From assembly GCF_001306115.1 (NCBI RefSeq), contig NZ_LGCL01000015.1, forward strand, positions 186,001 to 250,000: a stretch of DNA of 64,000 bases, given 5' to 3'. The notes under the pieces are model-generated. The model was not told the origin of the DNA, searched no databases, and saw only the letters and a program-made list of their open reading frames with translations. A program made the translations under genes and the position numbers. This stretch comes from Ornatilinea apprima (lineage in GTDB: Bacteria; Chloroflexota; Anaerolineae; Anaerolineales; Anaerolineaceae). This document shows positions 32,265 to 40,565 of the stretch, one piece after another (the stretch's first letter is position 1; every line of letters begins with the position of its first letter).

Positions 32265-34958
32265 ATGAAGCGAATCATTCTTTTTTCCTCCATTTTTCTC
32301 CTGCTCATCTCCGCCTGCACACCCACCCCGCCCACCGAACCCCCCACCGGCACGCAACCTCCGATTGAAGCCCTCAACCCCGATGCCCCACAGATCGCCA
32401 CGCTGCCGTCCGGCACTCTTGAGGGCTTCCCTACCCCTCCGTCCGTCTCCGAGCCGCCTGCTGATCAGATCATCATCGCCGAAGAAGCCCGCGCTCTTTA
32501 CCGCACCGAACAGGGCAGCTTGCTGGTTGAATTTCTCGACGACGACCTACTCCACTTTGAATACAGCGGACCCGCTGTCCGCCCCGACGTGGAAGAGAAC
32601 ATTTTCACCAGCCCCATGGTCGCCAAAACCGACTACGCCGGCCCCGCAGTGTTTGAAACCAGCCCCGAAGGCATTTTGCGCACCAGAAGTCTGGAGGTTC
32701 AGGTGGATGCCAGCCTGTGCCTGCGCGCCACCGACATCACCCGCCAGCCGCCCCTCACTCTCACCCGTTTATGCCCCAACAAAATTGAGCGCAACCGCAA
32801 GAGTTTCTTCTTCACTCCCGAATCCTTTACCCACATCTATGGACTCGGCCAGCAGTTCACCACCCCCAACCAGCCCGACGGCGACTGGGCTGGCAAAGTG
32901 CGCTTCCCCGGTGACGATTACGGTAATGCCATGGTTGGCTGGAACGGCGGGGCGGCCGGCAACACCCAATTCTCGGTGGCCTACTTCACCGGCGCCAGCA
33001 CCGAAAACTACGCCCTCTTTCTGGATAACGCCTCCGCCCAACAGTGGGATTTCCGCGACCCGCAAGCCTGGAAGATCAGCGCCGTGGGTCCCGGCATCCG
33101 TTTTTATCTCATGGCCGGCGCCGACCTGCCCGACCTGCGCGCCGACTACCTGGAGATCACTGGCCGTCCGCCTGTGCCGCCCAAGAAGATGTTCGGCCTG
33201 TGGGTTTCTGAATACGGCTTCGACAATTGGGGCGAGTTGGACGAAAAACTCTCCAGCCTGCGCGCCAACCGCTTCCCCGTGGACGGCTTTGTACTCGACC
33301 TGCAGTGGTTCGGCGGCATCCAGTCCGACTCCGATAATACCCGCATGGGCAGCCTCACCTGGGACCTGTCCAACTTTCCCAGCCCGGCCGCGAAAATAGA
33401 TACCCTGCGGGATCAGGGCGTTGGCATCATGACCATTGAAGAATCCTACATCGGCAAAAACCTGCCCGAACATCGCGACCTCGAAAGCCGCGGCTACCTG
33501 GTTGAGCGCTGCGAAGGCTGTGAGGCCGTTTACCTCACTGAAAATCCCTGGTGGGGCAAAGGCGGTATGCTCGACTGGTCCGACACGCAGGGCGCGGCCT
33601 ACTGGCACGACCTGAAGCGCGAGCCACTCATCGAGGCCGGTGTCATCGGCCATTGGACCGACCTGGGCGAGCCTGAACTGTACTCGCTCACCTCCTGGTA
33701 CACCGGCATTCCCGAACCCTACGCCGAAAGCCACATCCACCCCGACACGCACAACCTCTACAACTTCCTGTGGAGCCAGAGCATCTACGATGGTTATTTG
33801 CGCAACCAGCGCGACCAGCGCCCCTTCATCCTCTCGCGCTCCGGCGCGCCGGGCAGCCAGCGCCTGGGAGTGGCCATGTGGTCCGGCGATGTAGGCTCGA
33901 ACCTCACCACCCTCGCCACGCAAATGAACAACCAGATGCACATGTCGTACGCCGGCATGGACTATTATGGCAGTGATGTTGGCGGCTTCCACCGCGGCGC
34001 GCTGGACGGCAACCTCGACCGCATGTACACCCGCTGGTTCGGCAACGCCGCCCTGCTGGAGATTCCCCTGCGCCCCCACACTGAGAACCTGTGCAACTGT
34101 AAAGAAACCGCCCCCGACCGTATCGGCAGCCAGGAAAGCAACCTCTTCAACCTGCGTCTGCGCTATTCCCTTGTGCCTTACCTCTACTCGCTGGCCCACC
34201 GCGCCTATCGTTACGGTGAGCCTGTCTACCCGCCGCTGGCTTTCTACTACCAGTCCGATCCCCAAACCCATGCCATCGGCCAGACCAAGCTCATCGGCCG
34301 CAACCTGCTGGTTTACACCGTCCCCGACTACGCCACCTACCCCCGCCAGGTCTACTTGCCCGCCGGCCAGTGGATCAACTTCTACACCGACGAATGGCAC
34401 GCCAGCCAGGGCGGCTACCTGGAAGCCATGCAGGTCGAGGAAGAAGACCTCTTCCGCCTGCCGCTCTTTGCCCGCGCCGGCGCCATCATTCCCCAAATGT
34501 GGGTCGACGAACAAACCATGAATGTTTTTGGCCAGCGCCTCGACGGCTCCACCCGCGACGAGCTGATCCTGCGCGTCTACGCCCACCCTTCCAAATCAGA
34601 GTTTACTCTCTTTGAAGACGACGGCGTAACCACCGCCTACCAGCGCGGCGAAGTCCGCTCCACGCGTGTTACCCAGCAGCTCTTCAGCGGACAGGCCGTG
34701 GTGCGTGTCGAACCCGCCCAGGGCAGCTACGCCGGCGCGCCCGCCGAACGCCCGCTGGTGGTGCGCCTTTCCACCGCCATGCCGCTGGGCATCACCCAGG
34801 TGCTGGTCAATGGCGAAGAACTGCCGCGCTTTGCCAGCCAGGCCGAACTGGACCAGGCCGAGAGCGGCTGGCTGCTGCTTGCCGAGAATGTGGTCTTCGC
34901 CAAATCCGCGCGCGACAGCGTAGATCAGGCCAGGGAATTCGTGTTCCGGTACCAATGA
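32265..34958 (+). CDS. Secreted GH31 family glycoside hydrolase, lipoprotein
   Basis: A lipoprotein signal (LLLISAC) and Pro/Thr-rich linker precede an N-terminal beta-sandwich (about 70-290), the catalytic barrel (about 300-640) and C-terminal beta domains, 897 residues in all. The GH31 catalytic pair is visible: nucleophile Asp 466 in GHWTDLGEPE and acid/base Asp 542 in MWSGDVGS. The family cleaves alpha-glucosides, alpha-xylosides, alpha-galactosides or sulfoquinovosides; the WTDLGEP variant does not settle which. It presumably trims glycans at the cell surface to feed the sugar importer encoded downstream. Confidence 0.92.
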   Translation: MKRIILFSSIFLLLISACTPTPPTEPPTGTQPPIEALNPDAPQIATLPSGTLEGFPTPPSVSEPPADQIIIAEEARALYRTEQGSLLVEFLDDDLLHFEYSGPAVRPDVEENIFTSPMVAKTDYAGPAVFETSPEGILRTRSLEVQVDASLCLRATDITRQPPLTLTRLCPNKIERNRKSFFFTPESFTHIYGLGQQFTTPNQPDGDWAGKVRFPGDDYGNAMVGWNGGAAGNTQFSVAYFTGASTENYALFLDNASAQQWDFRDPQAWKISAVGPGIRFYLMAGADLPDLRADYLEITGRPPVPPKKMFGLWVSEYGFDNWGELDEKLSSLRANRFPVDGFVLDLQWFGGIQSDSDNTRMGSLTWDLSNFPSPAAKIDTLRDQGVGIMTIEESYIGKNLPEHRDLESRGYLVERCEGCEAVYLTENPWWGKGGMLDWSDTQGAAYWHDLKREPLIEAGVIGHWTDLGEPELYSLTSWYTGIPEPYAESHIHPDTHNLYNFLWSQSIYDGYLRNQRDQRPFILSRSGAPGSQRLGVAMWSGDVGSNLTTLATQMNNQMHMSYAGMDYYGSDVGGFHRGALDGNLDRMYTRWFGNAALLEIPLRPHTENLCNCKETAPDRIGSQESNLFNLRLRYSLVPYLYSLAHRAYRYGEPVYPPLAFYYQSDPQTHAIGQTKLIGRNLLVYTVPDYATYPRQVYLPAGQWINFYTDEWHASQGGYLEAMQVEEEDLFRLPLFARAGAIIPQMWVDEQTMNVFGQRLDGSTRDELILRVYAHPSKSEFTLFEDDGVTTAYQRGEVRSTRVTQQLFSGQAVVRVEPAQGSYAGAPAERPLVVRLSTAMPLGITQVLVNGEELPRFASQAELDQAESGWLLLAENVVFAKSARDSVDQAREFVFRYQ

Positions 34959-35081
34959 CCTGGATATTCCTGCCCGCGCGCCGACATAGCCTCAGGCTGA
35001 ACGGTTTCTTCCCTGAAATCCGGCATATTCCTTGCACCTTCTTGTCTATTGACCCCGACTTAACCCTTCAGGAGAATCTCC

Positions 35082-35411
35082 ATGAAACGCAAACTCATTC
35101 TCATCTTCCTCCTTCTAGCCGCCACCTTAGCATTGGCTGGCTGTAAGAAAAAAGCCGAAGAAGCGCCGGTCTATCCCCAATGGGAGTATACAAGCCTTAC
35201 TGTTCGCTGCGTCTTTGACGGCGGCTCGAACAATATGGTCTGCCGCAATTTTGCCGAAGGCAGCACCGACGGCATCAATACCATCCTGCGCAACCATGGC
35301 CAGCAAGGCTGGGAACTGGTGGACGTTGCCGTAACCGGTGAGGGTGACGGCCAGTACCAGACCTTCATCTTCAAACGTTACCTCGGCCTGCCCGACGAAA
35401 AGAAGAAATAA
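35082..35411 (+). CDS. Small lipoprotein with DUF4177-like domain
   Basis: A 109-residue lipoprotein with lipobox LALAGC and a charged linker, then WEYTSLTVRCVFDGG and the hallmark GQQGWELVDVAVTGEG with a closing FIFKRY strand, as in DUF4177 proteins. AGGAGA precedes the start. It lies 123 bases after the GH31 gene and is followed by a terminator, so it may be the tail of that transcript or separate. Function unknown. Confidence 0.78.
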   Translation: MKRKLILIFLLLAATLALAGCKKKAEEAPVYPQWEYTSLTVRCVFDGGSNNMVCRNFAEGSTDGINTILRNHGQQGWELVDVAVTGEGDGQYQTFIFKRYLGLPDEKKK

Positions 35412-35438
35412 GCCCGCTTCCGCAAAACAGAATCAAAA

Positions 35439-35482
35439 AACAGGCAAGTCGTCTCTTTCTCAGAAAGAGCGATTTGCCTGTT
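35439..35482. terminator. Long hairpin terminator between convergent genes
   Basis: Outer arms AACAGGCAAGTCG and CGATTTGCCTGTT pair over 13 bases with one G-T, and an inner CTCTTTC/GAAAGAG stem with loop TCA extends it. It lies between the small lipoprotein and PAP2 genes. Confidence 0.75.
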
Positions 35483-35501
35483 CTGGTTGCTCAAACCAAA
35501 A

Positions 35502-36074
35502 TCAGAACGGCTGGAAGATGAATGGCAAAATGGAATTGGCCGTTTCGACTACCCAACTTTGCGCCGCCAGCGCCAGGCTGCCGCTCAGCAGACCCAACAC
35601 AATCCCGGCCGCCACATCCGACAGGTAGTGCACCCCCATCACCACCCGCGCTGCGCACACCAGCGGGGCCCAAATCACCACCACCCACGCGAACCAGGCC
35701 GGACCCAGCCCTACGGCCAGCACCGCCAGCAGCGCCGCCCTGGCCGCGTGCCCCGAAGGGAAGGAATGCGGGTCGGTGTTGCGGTAGATCGCGCCCCATT
35801 CGCCATCGGGCCGCCTGCGCCGCACCGTGAACTTGATCCACAGCACAAACACGGCCTCCACCGTCAGTGCAAAAGCCAGGTAAGCCGCCCGAAAATGCCA
35901 GTCTGGGTTGCCCAGCCCCCACACCACCAGCAGACCAATCAACCAGAACCACGAATCTCCCGAATGCGCCAAAAAAGAGAACACGCGCTTCACCAGCGGT
36001 GTTTTCCTGGAAAGGCGGGCTTTGCCTGACCAGTCGGCGTCCCATTGAATAATTTGTTTCAGTACCGGGTGCAT
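35502..36074 (-). CDS. PAP2-family membrane phosphatase
   Basis: The three phosphatase motifs are present: KFTVRRRRP, PSGHA and RVVMGVHYLSDVAAG, with the catalytic His in the last two. The 190-residue protein has about five membrane helices. Such enzymes dephosphorylate phosphatidic acid, undecaprenyl diphosphate or related lipids at the outer face of the membrane; undecaprenyl recycling is a reasonable guess. It is monocistronic. Confidence 0.9.
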   Translation of the reverse strand: MHPVLKQIIQWDADWSGKARLSRKTPLVKRVFSFLAHSGDSWFWLIGLLVVWGLGNPDWHFRAAYLAFALTVEAVFVLWIKFTVRRRRPDGEWGAIYRNTDPHSFPSGHAARAALLAVLAVGLGPAWFAWVVVIWAPLVCAARVVMGVHYLSDVAAGIVLGLLSGSLALAAQSWVVETANSILPFIFQPF

Positions 36075-36212
36075 GGCAGTCCGTTTGCTGTGAGGATACG
36101 ATGGTTGATTTTACCGTCAGGGGGGGCGGAAGTCAACCGGTTAGAATTTGGTTTGATTCTCTTTAACTTTCGTCCATAAAAGTTATAAGTTGAATCGATA
36201 TGGTTAAAATTG

Positions 36213-36240
36213 TTGACAATTCGTTAATGATTGTTATAAT
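36213..36240 (+). promoter_or_regulatory. Consensus sigma-70 promoter of the ROK regulator gene
   Basis: TTGACA (36213-36218) and TATAAT (36235-36240) are exact consensus hexamers 16 bases apart. They lie about 110 bases before the ROK regulator ATG, leaving a 5' leader of about 100 bases. Confidence 0.8.
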
Positions 36241-36273
36241 AAAAAACGTAAATGAATTTGGAGTGAGCAGCCC

Positions 36274-36293
36274 GAATATCCGTTTCGATATTC
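36274..36293 (+). promoter_or_regulatory. Inverted repeat in the ROK regulator leader, candidate operator
   Basis: GAATATC (36274-36280) and GATATTC (36287-36293) are perfect inverted copies with a 6-base spacer. They lie about 27 bases after the predicted transcription start, a roadblock position for autoregulation. Confidence 0.5.
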
Positions 36294-36348
36294 AAATCTT
36301 AACCGGAGTCTACGACCAACCGCGGAAAGGCACAGTCAGGGTTCATCG

Positions 36349-37635
36349 ATGCTGTTGAACAACACTCTCAAACCAGCACCCCTCCAAGGCATGGATGGCT
36401 TCCCCCAGAACCAGGAAGCCCGCAGCCTGCTGGCCATCTCCCGCGACGAAGAGATCTTCATCCAGCTCATCCGCCGCTTTGACGGATCTTCCAAAGAAGA
36501 GCTGGTTGATTATACCGGCTATTCCCGCTCCAAAGTCAACCGCGTCATCCAATCCCTGCTCGACAAAAGAATCATTGTCGAAACCGGAAAAAGCAAAAAC
36601 ACCGGCGGCCGCCGCGCGGTCATTTTCAGCCTCAACGGCCAGTTGGGGCTGGTCGCTGGCGTGTATGTAGGCGCGACCAGCATCGACCTGGTCCTTACCG
36701 ATCTCTCCGGCAGGTGGCTCGCCCGTTCCTCGGAAGTGGCCTTTGTCAAAGACGGCCCCTATAAAACCCTTGACCGCATCAGTGAGATCATCGGCCAAAT
36801 GGTGTCCAGCAATGGCTACACCAATGAGGACGTGATCGGCATGGGCATTGGCGTCCCTGGCCCGGTTGATTTTTCCCTCGGTTCGCTGATCTCCCCCACC
36901 ATCATGCCTGGCTGGGATAAATTCCCCGTCGTGCCGTACATTCACCAGGCCTTCCCCAAGGCCTATGTGGTGGTCGACAACGACGTTAACATGATGGCCG
37001 TGGGCGAATTGATTAAAGGCGTGGGCAAAGGCGTAAAAAACCTGATCTTTGCCAAAATCGGCACAGGCATTGGCGCGGGCATCATTTGCGAAGGCAAAAT
37101 CTATCGCGGCACCTACGGCTGCGCCGGCGATATTGCCCACATCTGCGTGGACAAGAACGGCCCCATCTGCGTGTGCGGCAACACCGGTTGTCTTGAAGCC
37201 CTGGCCGGCGGCCCCGCGATTGCCAACCAGGGCGTTAAAGCCATTCAAGAGGGCCGCCAGACCGTTCTATCGGAATATTACAAACGCAACAACGGCAGTC
37301 TCACCAGTATCGACATCGGCAACGCGGCCCGCGAAGGCGACGCAGTGGCCATTGAAATCATCCGCAACAGCGGGCGCATTATTGGCGAAGTGATCGCCGG
37401 GCTGGTGAACTTCTTTAACCCCGGCATGATCATCATTGGCGGCGGCGTGAGCAAATTGGGAAACCTGTTTCTCTCCTCCATCCGTCAATCCATCCTCAAG
37501 CGATCCCTGCCCCTCGCCACCCGAGACTTATCGATCCTCTTTTCCGACCTGGGCGACGATGCGGGCGTCATTGGCGCCGTCAGCATGGCGATGGACATGA
37601 TGTTCGCCGCCTACGCCGACGCGCCCCTGGTATAG
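36349..37635 (+). CDS. ROK-family transcription regulator
   Basis: A winged-helix N-terminus (LVDYTGYSRSKVNRVIQSLLDKRIIVETG) is fused to a ROK domain with the sugar-binding signature and the zinc motif CVCGNTGCLEA. This is the NagC/XylR plan, in which a sugar or sugar phosphate releases DNA. The 428-residue length is normal apart from a poorly conserved N-terminal extension of about 35 residues. It opens the sugar gene cluster and probably controls it, together with the LacI-type regulator that follows. Confidence 0.9.
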   Translation: MLLNNTLKPAPLQGMDGFPQNQEARSLLAISRDEEIFIQLIRRFDGSSKEELVDYTGYSRSKVNRVIQSLLDKRIIVETGKSKNTGGRRAVIFSLNGQLGLVAGVYVGATSIDLVLTDLSGRWLARSSEVAFVKDGPYKTLDRISEIIGQMVSSNGYTNEDVIGMGIGVPGPVDFSLGSLISPTIMPGWDKFPVVPYIHQAFPKAYVVVDNDVNMMAVGELIKGVGKGVKNLIFAKIGTGIGAGIICEGKIYRGTYGCAGDIAHICVDKNGPICVCGNTGCLEALAGGPAIANQGVKAIQEGRQTVLSEYYKRNNGSLTSIDIGNAAREGDAVAIEIIRNSGRIIGEVIAGLVNFFNPGMIIIGGGVSKLGNLFLSSIRQSILKRSLPLATRDLSILFSDLGDDAGVIGAVSMAMDMMFAAYADAPLV

Positions 37636-37737
37636 CAGGGTCTGCAGTAAACAACAAAAGGCTTATTCCTTGCGCTTCACCGGGGAAAGCCAGCATTTGA
37701 ACAACTGAATATATGCGCGGCCAGACTGAACTGCTGG

Positions 37738-37766
37738 TTGATTTTTGGTGATGATTTTGTCATAAT
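37738..37766 (+). promoter_or_regulatory. Promoter of the LacI-type regulator and sugar genes
   Basis: TTGATT (37738-37743) and CATAAT (37761-37766) are separated by 17 bases, and the LacI-type operator follows directly. Confidence 0.6.
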
Positions 37767-37770
37767 AGTC

Positions 37771-37800
37771 ATGTAAACGTTTAACCTAAAAGGTTTACAT
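37771..37800 (+). promoter_or_regulatory. LacI-type operator
   Basis: A 10-base palindrome with central CG, TAAACGTTTA (37774-37783), matches the usual LacI-family half-site design. A larger inverted repeat ATGTAAAC (37771-37778)/GTTTACAT (37793-37800) surrounds it. It covers the expected transcription start. Confidence 0.75.
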
Positions 37801-37838
37801 CAATTGCGACCAACAAAGTCATCAGAGAAAGCAGGCGT

Positions 37839-38852
37839 ATGCCCAAACGAGTTACCATCGCTGAGGTCGCCAAAGAAGCCGGGGTATCCATTGCTACCGT
37901 TTCCCGCGTCCTCAACCAGCGCAGCGGCAAGATCAAAATCAGTCAGGAAACGGATCTCGCCGTCCGGCTGGCAGCCAGCCGTCTGGGGTACCAGGCTGAC
38001 CCCTTCGCGGTAGCGCTTCGCTCGCGCCGCTCCGGGTTGTTTGGGGCCATTATTCGCGACATCCGCGACCCCTTCCTGGTCAAGCTGTACACCCACATGC
38101 AGAAACACGCCCGCTCCAACGGCATCGAACTGCTTCTGGGCCACGCAGATTACAATCTTGCCGTCGCTGGCCGTCAGGCCAACATTATGGGCAGCCTGTG
38201 GTTCGACGCCCTCATCCTGTTGGGAGACATCCCCGGCGACCGAAGCATGATCCAGCACCTTAAAATCTATCATAAGCCCTGTGTGGCCGTCGCCTGCGGA
38301 CAGATGGAGGGCATTCCCTCCATCAATATCGATGAGAAAGCCGGCACCTACCTTGCTCTTGACCATCTGTATTCGCTGGGTCATCGCCGCATTGCCTGCG
38401 TGGGAGACCCCAATGCCATTGGCATTCAAGAGCGCCTGGTTCACTTCAAAGAATACGCCAGCGCTCACCAGCTCACGGTGGAAGAGGGTTATTTTCAGGT
38501 ATGTGCCAACCAGCGCCTCGAGGCAGCCAGCTGCGCCGAACGGTTGATGCGGCTCCCCAACCCGCCCACCGCCATTTTTTGCGGTTCTGACGTGATGGCG
38601 CTGGGGGTATTGAACCAGCTGCACCGAATCGGTGCAAAATCCGTTTCGGTCATCGGCTTCGACGACATCGATGAATCCGCGCAGGTCTTCCCGGCGCTCA
38701 CCACCATACGCCAGCCGGTTCAGGTGTTTGCTGAAAAAGCGATCCTCCTGGCCCTGGAGATGATGGACGAACCGGAAGGCAAAACCAGCGCTCCGCAAAT
38801 TCTCATTCAACCCGAGCTGGTCGTCCGCGAATCGTGCTTCCCAGTGGCTTAG
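37839..38852 (+). CDS. LacI-family transcription regulator
   Basis: The N-terminal helix-turn-helix (TIAEVAKEAGVSIATVSRVLN) and hinge are typical, followed by a periplasmic-binding-protein-like sensor domain (about 60-335) ending in QILIQPELVVRESC. Such proteins repress sugar genes until a sugar binds. The 337-residue length is normal. A palindromic operator lies just upstream, indicating autoregulation, and the following genes for sugar processing and import run in the same direction. Confidence 0.93.
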   Translation: MPKRVTIAEVAKEAGVSIATVSRVLNQRSGKIKISQETDLAVRLAASRLGYQADPFAVALRSRRSGLFGAIIRDIRDPFLVKLYTHMQKHARSNGIELLLGHADYNLAVAGRQANIMGSLWFDALILLGDIPGDRSMIQHLKIYHKPCVAVACGQMEGIPSINIDEKAGTYLALDHLYSLGHRRIACVGDPNAIGIQERLVHFKEYASAHQLTVEEGYFQVCANQRLEAASCAERLMRLPNPPTAIFCGSDVMALGVLNQLHRIGAKSVSVIGFDDIDESAQVFPALTTIRQPVQVFAEKAILLALEMMDEPEGKTSAPQILIQPELVVRESCFPVA

Positions 38853-38902
38853 TTCTGCGTAGTAAACCTTTTTGGACTTATTTGGACGAGGAATCAGACA
38901 AC

Positions 38903-39475
38903 ATGGAAACCCTTGCATATATCGATACCTATTTTGGCGACTTGAAGAAAGTCATTGACGCTCTGCCGCACCAAACCATCGCCGCCGTCTATGAAAAGAT
39001 TGACGAATGCCAGCGCGCCGGGAAAACCCTGTTTGTGTTCGGCAACGGCGGCAGCGCCGCCACCGCCAGCCACATGGTCTGCGACATGGGCAAAAATACC
39101 CGCGGAACCGCCAAACCACGCCTCAAGATCATTGGCCTCAACGACAACATGCCCACCTTCTCCGCCTACGCCAACGACGAGGGCTACGACCGCGTGTTTG
39201 CCGAGCAGATCCTCTCGCTGGGCAACCCCGGCGACATGGTGCTGGCGATCAGCGGCAGCGGAAATTCGCCCAACGTTCTCGAAGGCATCAAAGCCGCCAA
39301 AGAAAAAGGTCTCTTTACCATTGGCTGGTCCGGTTTTGACGGCGGCAAATTAAAAGACATGGTAGACCTGGCCTTGGTTGTGCCGGTGCACGACATGGAA
39401 CAGGTCGAAGATGTGCACATGATCCTTGACCATTTGACGACTGGCCTGCTTCGCGGGCGGCGCTACAACGCCTGA
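38903..39475 (+). CDS. SIS-domain sugar-phosphate isomerase, GmhA-like
   Basis: A 190-residue SIS protein with the phosphate-binding Ser/Thr loops FGNGGSAATASHMVCDMG and AISGSGNSPNVLEGI and the closing VEDVHMILDHLTTGLL. GmhA-type proteins isomerise sedoheptulose-7-phosphate, and relatives act on other ketose phosphates. No other heptose pathway gene is present, so a catabolic isomerase is more likely. The start is the ATG at 38903, since the upstream frame overlaps the LacI gene. It is followed by a ROK kinase that could make its phosphorylated substrate. Confidence 0.85.
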   Translation: METLAYIDTYFGDLKKVIDALPHQTIAAVYEKIDECQRAGKTLFVFGNGGSAATASHMVCDMGKNTRGTAKPRLKIIGLNDNMPTFSAYANDEGYDRVFAEQILSLGNPGDMVLAISGSGNSPNVLEGIKAAKEKGLFTIGWSGFDGGKLKDMVDLALVVPVHDMEQVEDVHMILDHLTTGLLRGRRYNA

Positions 39476-39499
39476 ACCTTAACAATGTAGAGACACTGC

Positions 39500-40471
39500 A
39501 TGCACACACCACACGGCAAAGTACTTGCTTTTGACTTTGGAGGAACCAAGCTGGCCGCCGCCATAATTGACAAGGCCAGCGGAGAGGTTCTGCACTACGC
39601 CAAACGCCAAACGCCCAAAAACCTTGGCTCGCAAGGCTCGCTGGATATCATCTGCGCCCTCGGCGATGAGTTCCTCCAAAAAAATGGCGCGGAAGAAATT
39701 CAAGCCATTGGCATTTCCTTTGGCGGCCCCATCTCCCGCGATGGCCAGTGGATCATCACGTCGCAGCATGTCAAAGGGTGGGACTACTTCCCCCTGCCGC
39801 AAGTGCTCTCCGAGCACTTTGGCCTGCCGGTGTTCATGGAAAATGACGCCAACGCCGCCGCTCTGGGCGAGTGGTTTTACGGCGCCGGTGAAAAATGCGA
39901 GAACCTGTTTTACTTCCAGGTCAGCACCGGCATTGGCGCGGGCATAATCCTCAACGGAAAGCTGTACCGCGGCATGGGCATGGCCGGCGAATTTGGACAC
40001 CTCACCGTTGAAGAAGACGGTATGCAGTGCGCGTGCGGCAAGCTGGGCTGTCTGGAAAGCTACAGCGCCGGTTGGAGCATTGCCAGCCACGCCAAAGCCC
40101 TTTACAACCAGCTTCCATCCGGTTCCGCTCTGCGCCAGCTCACCCAGAACCAGGCCGAGATGGTTACCACCGAGCTGGTCTTCGAGGCCTACCGCCAGGG
40201 GGATGCGCAGATGCAGACCCTCGTCCGCTCCGCCATGCACAGCCTGGCGCGCGCCCTGGCCGATGTGGTCTGCATATTAGATCCAGACCGTGTGGTGATT
40301 GGCGGCGGGATCAGTAAATCGAAAGATATTATGCAGGCAGAGATGATGCCCGGCCTGGAAAAATTGATCCCCGGGTTCCTGCGCGGACATTTTGATCTGC
40401 GCTTCTCTGTTCTGGATGGGAAAGAAACTCTCTACGGCGCGGCCTTGCTTTCAGAAGGCGGGTTTCGCTAG
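39500..40471 (+). CDS. ROK-family sugar kinase
   Basis: The ATP site (AFDFGGTKLAAAI), catalytic Asp in ENDANAAALGEW and the zinc motif CACGKLGCLE are all present, with no DNA-binding domain, so this is a kinase rather than a regulator. ROK kinases phosphorylate glucose, fructose, N-acetylmannosamine, allose and others with ATP. It is 323 residues and lies 24 bases after the SIS gene, probably in one operon. The sugar specificity cannot be read directly. Confidence 0.88.
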   Translation: MHTPHGKVLAFDFGGTKLAAAIIDKASGEVLHYAKRQTPKNLGSQGSLDIICALGDEFLQKNGAEEIQAIGISFGGPISRDGQWIITSQHVKGWDYFPLPQVLSEHFGLPVFMENDANAAALGEWFYGAGEKCENLFYFQVSTGIGAGIILNGKLYRGMGMAGEFGHLTVEEDGMQCACGKLGCLESYSAGWSIASHAKALYNQLPSGSALRQLTQNQAEMVTTELVFEAYRQGDAQMQTLVRSAMHSLARALADVVCILDPDRVVIGGGISKSKDIMQAEMMPGLEKLIPGFLRGHFDLRFSVLDGKETLYGAALLSEGGFR

Positions 40472-40565
40472 AGACGGTTGCTAAGAAAGAAAATTTACCG
40501 GTGCGTTCATCACCATCAGAACGCGCCCGCAGCGTATCAGTTCAGAGGAAGAAAAGAGAGACAAA

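Noticed and set aside
32769..34586. 605-codon open frame on the minus strand inside the GH31 gene
   Set aside because: It is antisense to a gene with clear catalytic motifs and has low-complexity Val/Gly/Ala/Asp composition typical of shadows in GC-rich DNA.
38903..39475. Naming the SIS protein gmhA (heptose biosynthesis)
   Set aside because: No other heptose pathway gene is present and the neighbours are catabolic, so only the family is stated.
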